Source of the DNA: CAZBBB01 sp964490005
GTDB taxonomy: Bacteria > Planctomycetota > B15-G4
Direction: 5' to 3'
Assembly: GCA_964490005.1 (NCBI GenBank)
Contig: CAZBBB010000026.1
Location: 1-37,188, forward strand
Length of the DNA stretch: 37,188 nucleotides
Position 1 is the first letter of the stretch. Every line of letters starts with the position of its first letter. Positions 31,800-37,188 of this stretch are shown in pieces. The notes under the pieces are model-generated. The model worked only from the letters and a program-made list of their open reading frames with translations. It was not told where the DNA came from and ran no database searches. The translations under genes and the position numbers were made by a program.

Positions 31800-33368
31800 T
31801 CAAGAAAGGCGGGGACGCAGCACGATCCAGGCCGCGCCGAGCAGCACCAGCCAGAACGGATGGTCGCCCCACCGCACGTAGAGCGTGCGGTCTCCGTGCA
31901 GCGGCACCTGCGCGGAGAACACGCCCGCGACGGCGCGGTCGCGGCCGTCGGGCGCGAAGCGATCGGCGCCCTGCGGCCGCCGGCCGTCGGGGCGCACCAG
32001 GCAACTGATGCCCGAGTTCGTCGAGCGGAACAGCGCGCGCCGCGTCTCGACCGCGCGCAGCACCGAGTGCAGCTCCATGTGATCGAACTCGGTCGATGTG
32101 CCGAACCAGCCCTCATTGCTGAGATTCACCAGGAAGGTGGCGCCCGCGGCCACCAGGCGGCGGCCGTGCTCGCCGTAGGCGTTCTCGAAGCAGATGGTCA
32201 CGCCCAGCATGTGCCCGTCCCAGGCCACCGGCACCGGCCCCGGGCCCGGCGCCAGGTCGGCCACGAAGCCGGCCACCGAACGGATGAGCTTCACGAAGGG
32301 CGCGCGCAACACCTCGGGCAGCACGTCGCCCCACGGCACCGTCTCGCCGCCCGGCACGAGGTGATGCTTGTCGTAGCGGCCGACGAGCGCGCCGTCGGCG
32401 CCGAACAGCAGCGCGCCGTTCGCGTAGCGCCGACCGAGCGCGTCGGCGCCCGCCTCGCCGTCGTCGATGACCGCGCCGATCAGCAGCGCGCGGCTGGCCT
32501 GGCCCGAGACCGGCGCGAACAGCGGCTCGAGCAGGCGCGCCGCGTCGGGGTCGTCCGGCGCGTGCGCCGGCAGCGCCAGCGGCCACATCGTCTCGGGCCA
32601 GACGAGCAGGTCGGGCGGGCGCGAGGCCGTCGAGACCGCCTGGCGCGAGAGGTCGAGGCAGCGCCGGTAGCGGTCCTGCGCCGAGATCGGATTCTCCTTC
32701 AGTTCCTGCGGAAAGGCGGGCTGGATCGTCGCGAGCAGCGGCCCGGGTGCCGACGGCTGCAGCGTGAAGGGGCGCACATAGCCGTAGAGCGTCGCGGCGA
32801 CGAGCACGGCGGCCGCCGCGCGCGCCGCGCCGCGCCGGCCGGCGGCCGCGTCGAGCAGCAGCGCCGCGCCGCTGGCCGCCACGAAACCCAACAGCAGCAC
32901 GCCGCCGAGGTCGGCGGCCTGCACCAGCACCTCGCTCTGCGCCAGCGACTGCCCCAGGTGCAGCCACGGGTAGCCCGAGAGCGGCGCGCGCATGCGCAAC
33001 CACTCGTGCGCCACCCACAGCAGCGGCAGCGCAGGGAAGGCCGGCCGACCGGGCAGCGCGCGCCGGGCCGCGGCGCCGAACACGGCCAGCCAGCCGGCCT
33101 GCAGCACGACGACCACGGCCAGGTTCACCAGCGAGGTCTCGGCCATCCACAGATTGCCCCAGGCGTGGATCGCCAGGCCGGTGACGAACAGGCGCGCCGC
33201 CGCGCGGCGCGCCGTCGGCGCGCGCCGCGCGATCTGCGCCAGCGGCAGCACCGCGACCAGGGCCGCCGGCCAGAGGCCCAGTGGCGGGAAGGCCGCCGCC
33301 CAGAGCAGTGCGCCGAGCAGCGCGCTCGCTGGCCAGGGCCAGCCGGCGAGAGGCGCGCGCTCGCTCAC
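31800..33368 (-). CDS. lnt: apolipoprotein N-acyltransferase
   Basis: The product is 522 residues (E. coli Lnt is 512). It adds the third acyl chain to lipoproteins at the periplasmic face of the inner membrane. About six N-terminal membrane helices are followed by a nitrilase domain with the catalytic triad Glu259 (WPETMWP), Lys334 (RYDKHHLVPGGE) and Cys393 (TICFENAYGE), almost at the E. coli positions (267, 335, 387). Late blocks include NLSNEGWF and FRSTNSGIS. GTG 33368 overlaps the moeA stop (GTGA), fixing the start. Its presence agrees with the several predicted lipoproteins in the window. Confidence 0.95.
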   Translation of the reverse strand: MSERAPLAGWPWPASALLGALLWAAAFPPLGLWPAALVAVLPLAQIARRAPTARRAAARLFVTGLAIHAWGNLWMAETSLVNLAVVVVLQAGWLAVFGAAARRALPGRPAFPALPLLWVAHEWLRMRAPLSGYPWLHLGQSLAQSEVLVQAADLGGVLLLGFVAASGAALLLDAAAGRRGAARAAAAVLVAATLYGYVRPFTLQPSAPGPLLATIQPAFPQELKENPISAQDRYRRCLDLSRQAVSTASRPPDLLVWPETMWPLALPAHAPDDPDAARLLEPLFAPVSGQASRALLIGAVIDDGEAGADALGRRYANGALLFGADGALVGRYDKHHLVPGGETVPWGDVLPEVLRAPFVKLIRSVAGFVADLAPGPGPVPVAWDGHMLGVTICFENAYGEHGRRLVAAGATFLVNLSNEGWFGTSTEFDHMELHSVLRAVETRRALFRSTNSGISCLVRPDGRRPQGADRFAPDGRDRAVAGVFSAQVPLHGDRTLYVRWGDHPFWLVLLGAAWIVLRPRLS

Positions 33369-34567
33369 CAGGCCGTCTCGGCGGGCAGCGCAAACCAGTC
33401 GGCCGGCGTGCCGACCGGCGCGCTGCCCTCGCCGCGCGCGACGAAGCCGAAGCCCTCCGCGCGGGCCATGCAGGCCAGGTCGCCCGAACCGTGCCAGCCG
33501 TCGAACACCAACTGACCGCCCTGCACGCGCATCGGCAGGAGCTGGTCGCGCTCGGCGACGCGGCGCACCGGGCCGGCGAGCGGCAGGCGCCGTTCGGTCC
33601 AGGGCGACGTCGGCCGGCCGCCGAGGGCCGAGAGCGCCGCGCAGACCAGCACGCGCGCGGTCATGAGCGCCGCCACGGGATTGCCCGGCAGGCAGAAGAC
33701 GAGCTGGTCGCCGCGGGTGAAGAACAGCGTGGGCTTGCCGGGCTTGATCGAGACGCGGTCGAAGCGGCGCCTGCAGCCGGCGGCCTCCGCCGCCTCCGCC
33801 GAGAAGTCGTAGCGCCCCACCGAGGAGCCGCCCGTCAGCACCACGACGTCGCTGTCCTGCAGGGCCGCCGCCAGCGCGGCGTCGAGCGCCGCGCGGCGGT
33901 CGCGCACGACGGTCAGGGCGGCGATCTCGGCGCCGGCGCCGGCGAGCAGGCTGGCGAGGGCCGGCCCGTTGCTCTCGCGGATCTGGCCGTGGCGCAGCGG
34001 GGCGCCGGGCGCCACGAGTTCGTCGCCGCTGGTGAGCAGGCTCACGATCGGGCGGCGCACGACGGCGAGCCGCTCGACGCCGGTCGAGACGAGCAGCGAG
34101 AGCGAGAGCGTCGTGGCCCGGTCGCCGGCCCGCGCGACGACGGCGCCGGCCGCCACGTCCTGCCCGCGCGGCGCGACGTGCTGTCCCGGGCGCACCGGGC
34201 GATCGACGAGCACCTGGCCGTCGGCGCTGGTGGTCCATTCGACGGGCACGACGGCGTCGGCGCCGGGCGGCAGCGGCGCGCCGGTCATGATCGCGAGCGC
34301 TTCCCCGGCGCGCAGGGGTTGGCTGCGGCCGTCGCCGGCCGCGACCTCGCCGGCGACGGACAGGCGCGCGGGCACGTCCGCCGTCTCGGCCGCACGCACG
34401 GCGAAGCCGTCCATCATCACGCGGTCGAAGGGCGGCAGGTCGCCGTCGGCGCGCACCTCGGCGGCGAGCACGCGACCGGCCGCCTGGCTCACGGGCACCG
34501 ACTCGGCCGGCAGCGGCCCCGAGACGGCGTCGAGCACGAGCGCGCGCGCCTGCTGAATGGTGATCAT
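33365..34567 (-). CDS. moeA: molybdopterin molybdotransferase
   Basis: The product is 400 residues, the usual MoeA length. It inserts molybdate into adenylylated molybdopterin, the last step of molybdenum cofactor synthesis in the cytoplasm. Family blocks: PPFDRVMMDGFAV, IMTGAPLPPGADAVVPVE, LLTSGDELV, VVLTGGSSVGRYDF, the SIKPGKP motif and FCLPGNPVAALM. In the GGSSVGRYD block the usual acidic residue after G is Arg, a small deviation. The start ATG has homology from the first residues. It is coupled to lnt by GTGA overlap without any obvious functional link. No other molybdenum-cofactor gene is in the window. Confidence 0.94.
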   Translation of the reverse strand: MITIQQARALVLDAVSGPLPAESVPVSQAAGRVLAAEVRADGDLPPFDRVMMDGFAVRAAETADVPARLSVAGEVAAGDGRSQPLRAGEALAIMTGAPLPPGADAVVPVEWTTSADGQVLVDRPVRPGQHVAPRGQDVAAGAVVARAGDRATTLSLSLLVSTGVERLAVVRRPIVSLLTSGDELVAPGAPLRHGQIRESNGPALASLLAGAGAEIAALTVVRDRRAALDAALAAALQDSDVVVLTGGSSVGRYDFSAEAAEAAGCRRRFDRVSIKPGKPTLFFTRGDQLVFCLPGNPVAALMTARVLVCAALSALGGRPTSPWTERRLPLAGPVRRVAERDQLLPMRVQGGQLVFDGWHGSGDLACMARAEGFGFVARGEGSAPVGTPADWFALPAETAW

Positions 34568-34766
34568 CGCGACGTCCTGGCGGCCCTCCGGGCTGAGGGC
34601 CGGCCCGCCCGGGGCCGGCGCCGCCCATCCGTGGCGACAGCGTGGCGTACCATACCCAACCGCGCGTCGGCGGCGGCCCCTCCCTTATGCTGCCGCCCCG
34701 GTGCGGCGCACGCCGGGCGGCCGACGCCGACAGCCGGTCCCGCCGCCTCCCTCCGCGACACGCCGC
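34568..34766. promoter_or_regulatory. divergent region between moeA and efflux pair
   Basis: These 199 bases must hold promoters for moeA (minus) and the efflux genes (plus). On the plus strand TATGCT at 34686-34691 is a fair -10 box about 75 bases before the ATG, without a good -35. A local regulator gene is not seen next to the efflux genes. No clear operator palindrome was found by eye. Confidence 0.25.
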
Positions 34767-36053
34767 ATGGCACGTTCATCCGCTCTCCCTCGCCCGCCGT
34801 GGCTGCTCGTCGCGCTCGTGCTCTGCGCGCCGTCCTGCGCTGACGGCGGGGATGCCGGCGCGGGCGCGACGTCGGCCGCGCCCGAGGCGCCCGGGCACGT
34901 CACCTCGGGCGGCCGCACGGTCGAGCGCGAGACGCTCGTGGTCGTCGAGCCGCTCCGCGTGGGGCCGGTGCGCGACGAGATCGTCGTGTCGGCCAAAGTC
35001 GCGACGCGCGCGCCCGTCTCGGTGCTGCCCAACATCTCCAACCTGCAGGTGACGAAGGTCTTCGTCGAGGCCGGCGACGCGGTCGTGCAGGGGCAGGTGC
35101 TCGCGACGCTCTTCGACCTCGACCTGCGACTCTCGGCCGAGATGGCCGACGCGCTGCACGACGAGGCCACCGGCACGCTCGCCCAGGCCCGCCTGCGTCT
35201 GGAGGAGGAGGCCCAGCGCGTGAGCCGCGCCGAGCGCGCCGCGCAGAAGACCGCCGAGGACCACGCCCGGCTCTCGGGGCTGGGCGACCTCGTCAACCGC
35301 AAGGAGATCGAGGACGCGCGCCTGGCCTCCGAGAACGCCGCCGACGACCTGCAGCTGGCGCGCTTCGCCGAGCGCGGCGCGGACATCGCCGTCGAACTGG
35401 CGCTGATCGCGCAGCGGCGCGCCGAGATCGAGGCCGAGCGCGCGCGCACGAACCTCGAGTACACCAAGGTGCGCGCGCCGCAGTCGGGCGTCGTGAGCCA
35501 GCGCAACATCGCGGTCGGCGAGCTGTCGAGCATGGCCAGCCCGATGTTCGTCGTGGCCGACACCTCCGACCTGGTGCTCAATCTGCGCGTGCCGCAGGAC
35601 AACCTGCTCAAGCTGAAGCGCGGCCAGCCGGTCGAGGTGCGCGCGGTCACGCGGGCCGGCAGCCTGTTCCACGGCACCGTGCGCACCGTGAACCCGGTGC
35701 TCGACGAGACCACCGGCACGGTGTCGGTCGTGGTCGACCTGCAGCCCGACGCGGGCCTGGCCTCGGGGCTGTTCTGCGAGGCGCACATCATCACGGCGGC
35801 GCGCGAGGACGCGCTGCTCGTGAGCAAGCGTGCCGTGCTCTACGAGAACGACCAGCCGGTGCTGTTCGCGCTCGGCGAGGAGGGCGGCGCGCGCAAGATC
35901 CCCTTCGTGGCCGGGGCCGCCACGCCGACCGCGGTCGAAGTGCTCTCCGACCTGTCGGGGGCGCGCCTGCCCGCCGACCTGCGCGTGATCGTGGTCGGCC
36001 AGGAGAACCTCAAGGACGGCGCGCCGGTGAGGGTGGTCGAGGAGGCGTTTTGA
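34767..36053 (+). CDS. RND efflux membrane-fusion lipoprotein
   Basis: The product is 428 residues, a HlyD/AcrA-type periplasmic adaptor. A short hydrophobic start with APSC (Cys24) predicts a lipoprotein. The first lipoyl half is around SVLPNISNLQVTKVFVEAGDAVVQGQVLATL, then a long alpha-helical hairpin (about 125-225), the second lipoyl half (YTKVRAPQSGVVSQRNIAVGE) and beta-barrel/membrane-proximal domains to the end. It links the inner-membrane RND pump to an outer-membrane channel. ATG 34767 starts the signal; the upstream open frame lies in the intergenic region. Its stop overlaps the TTG of the next gene (TTGA), so both parts are made together. Confidence 0.92.
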   Translation: MARSSALPRPPWLLVALVLCAPSCADGGDAGAGATSAAPEAPGHVTSGGRTVERETLVVVEPLRVGPVRDEIVVSAKVATRAPVSVLPNISNLQVTKVFVEAGDAVVQGQVLATLFDLDLRLSAEMADALHDEATGTLAQARLRLEEEAQRVSRAERAAQKTAEDHARLSGLGDLVNRKEIEDARLASENAADDLQLARFAERGADIAVELALIAQRRAEIEAERARTNLEYTKVRAPQSGVVSQRNIAVGELSSMASPMFVVADTSDLVLNLRVPQDNLLKLKRGQPVEVRAVTRAGSLFHGTVRTVNPVLDETTGTVSVVVDLQPDAGLASGLFCEAHIITAAREDALLVSKRAVLYENDQPVLFALGEEGGARKIPFVAGAATPTAVEVLSDLSGARLPADLRVIVVGQENLKDGAPVRVVEEAF

Positions 36054-37188
36054 CCGAGCGCCCGCGCGGCGTGTTCGGCTTCCTCACTTCGCGGCCGGTG
36101 GCCGTGACGATGGCCTTCGTGACGCTGCTGGCCTTCGGCTGGCAGTCGCTCGGACGCCTGCCGGTCAGCCTGCTGCCCGACATCTCCTATCCGACGGTGA
36201 CGGTGCGGGTCGAGTATCCCGGCGCCGCGCCGGAGGACGTCGAGGAGCGCGTCACCAAGCGCCTGCACGAGGCGCTCTCGGTGCTCTCGCGCCTCGAGTC
36301 GATCTCGAGCGTCTCGCGGGCCGAGTTCTGCGACGTCTCGCTGGAGTTCGCCTGGGGCACGCCGCTCACCTTCGCCATCCAGGACATCCGCGAACGGCTC
36401 GACCGCACGCTGCTCCCGCTGGAGGTCAAGCCGCCGATCATCCTGCGCTTCGACCCGACCCTCGACCCGGTGATGCTGCTGGGCCTCACCGGCGGGCGCG
36501 ACCTGATCGAACTGCGCCGGCTGGCCGAAGACCGCCTCGCCCACGACATCTCGACCATCGAGGGCGTCGCCGCGGTGCGCGTGCGCGGCGGCCTCACCGA
36601 CGAGATCCAGGTGCGCCTGCAGCCCGACCGGCTCGCCACCTGGGGCCTGCGCACCTCCGACATCGCCGCGCGCCTCGCCGCCGAGAACGTGAACATGGCC
36701 TCGGGCACGGTGCTCGAGGGCGACACGCAGTACCTCGTGCGCATCCTGAACGAGTACCGCGACCCCGGCGAGATCGCGCGCACCGTGCTGCTGCGCGACG
36801 GCGACTCGATCGTGCGGCTGGGCGACGTCGCGGTCGTGGCGCGCACGACCAAGGACCGCGACGTCATCACGCGCATCGACGGCGCCGAGAGCGTCGAGCT
36901 GCAGATCTTCAAGGAGGCCGACGCCAACATCGTCGATCTGGCGCGGCGCGTGCGCGAGGGCGTGCTCGGCACGGCCGGCCAGCGCGACTGGGTCGCGCGG
37001 CTGCACGCGGGGGCGATCGAGGACCCCGACGCGGCCCTGCTGGCCTTCCGCCGGCGCGTCGAGGCCGACCCGCTCGAACTGGCGGCGCTGCAGCGGATCA
37101 CGGCGGCGCAGAACGCCTTCGGCGGCGGTCCGCCGCAGGGCCCGCGGCGCGGCGGCGGCGGCGGCGGCGGCGGCACGGCGGAGGCCGG
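36050..37188 (+). CDS. RND efflux permease, N-terminal part (cut by window end)
   Basis: About 379 residues are visible. After a short cytoplasmic start (TERPRGVFGFLTSRP) there is the first membrane helix, then the SLLPDISYPTVTVRVEYPGAAPEDVEERV porter block typical of AcrB/MdtB-type pumps, IEGVAAVRVRGG, and the docking-side YLVRILNEY segment. The start is TTG at 36050, overlapping the adaptor stop and preceded by a strong GAGGAGG site 4 bases away. After DANIVDLARRV, where RND pumps usually run on directly to the next porter segment, there is an unusual insertion of at least 60 residues (LHAGAIEDPDAALL...) ending in eight glycines coded by (GGC)n. Substrate unknown; heavy-metal or hydrophobic-compound export are both possible. 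Confidence 0.9.
   Translation, partial: MTERPRGVFGFLTSRPVAVTMAFVTLLAFGWQSLGRLPVSLLPDISYPTVTVRVEYPGAAPEDVEERVTKRLHEALSVLSRLESISSVSRAEFCDVSLEFAWGTPLTFAIQDIRERLDRTLLPLEVKPPIILRFDPTLDPVMLLGLTGGRDLIELRRLAEDRLAHDISTIEGVAAVRVRGGLTDEIQVRLQPDRLATWGLRTSDIAARLAAENVNMASGTVLEGDTQYLVRILNEYRDPGEIARTVLLRDGDSIVRLGDVAVVARTTKDRDVITRIDGAESVELQIFKEADANIVDLARRVREGVLGTAGQRDWVARLHAGAIEDPDAALLAFRRRVEADPLELAALQRITAAQNAFGGGPPQGPRRGGGGGGGGTAEA

Noticed and set aside
37150..37175. (GGC)n at the right edge as a regulatory repeat
   Set aside because: It is in frame within the RND gene and codes for glycine; reported as an insertion or edge artefact instead.

Overview
The window is very GC-rich (well above 70% by eye) and densely coded. 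It holds 30 supportable protein genes, one of them cut by the right edge. I see no tRNA, rRNA, CRISPR array, insertion sequence or phage gene. The organism is a Gram-negative (diderm) bacterium, because LpxB (lipid A synthesis), Lnt (lipoprotein N-acylation) and an RND efflux pair are present. It also has a complete rod-shape set (MreB, MreC, MreD, PBP2, RodA). The secreted proteins, the PA14-tailed glycoside hydrolase and the microcompartment shell set fit a planctomycete or a myxobacterium-like lineage. That placement is inference and the taxon is not proven.

Layout. Positions 1-5.7 kb carry an exported alkaline-phosphatase-superfamily lipoprotein (minus strand) diverging from a plus-strand run: ilvE, an SLC13-type permease with RCK_C domains, and lpxB. 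Positions 5.7-11.5 kb (minus) carry a GH2-PA14 lipoprotein and a secreted beta-propeller-like protein. Positions 11.6-17.9 kb (minus) are the centrepiece, a bacterial microcompartment (BMC) locus. In transcription order it encodes a CoA-acylating aldehyde dehydrogenase, BMC-H, a double-stacking type BMC-T, two BMC-P pentamer proteins, a second BMC-T of PduT type, a Cys-rich small protein and an ACT-domain protein that share an EutQ/EutT-like N-terminal module, and a UPF0210 (DUF711) protein. A glutamate dehydrogenase lies just upstream, at 18.0-19.5 kb.

Positions 19.7-20.1 kb carry a lone hotdog thioesterase. Positions 20.2-34.6 kb are one long minus-strand envelope block, in transcription order: moeA, lnt, a coiled-coil membrane protein, a 72-residue membrane protein, mreB, mreC, mreD, mrdA, rodA, corA and an MscS channel. 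At 34.8 kb a divergent plus-strand membrane-fusion lipoprotein and RND permease pair begins and runs off the window.

Many junctions are 1-4 base stop/start overlaps, most often GTGA, which sets several GTG starts and implies translational coupling.

The most notable system is the BMC locus. Its shell set recalls that of Haliangium ochraceum. It has the aldehyde dehydrogenase core, but no alcohol dehydrogenase, no phosphotransacylase and none of the known signature enzymes (diol dehydratase, ethanolamine lyase, glycyl radical enzyme, aldolase) inside the window. Instead it carries the UPF0237-like ACT plus UPF0210 pair of unknown function, with the ACT protein fused to a BMC-type N-terminal module. 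This links a widespread uncharacterised gene pair to a microcompartment.
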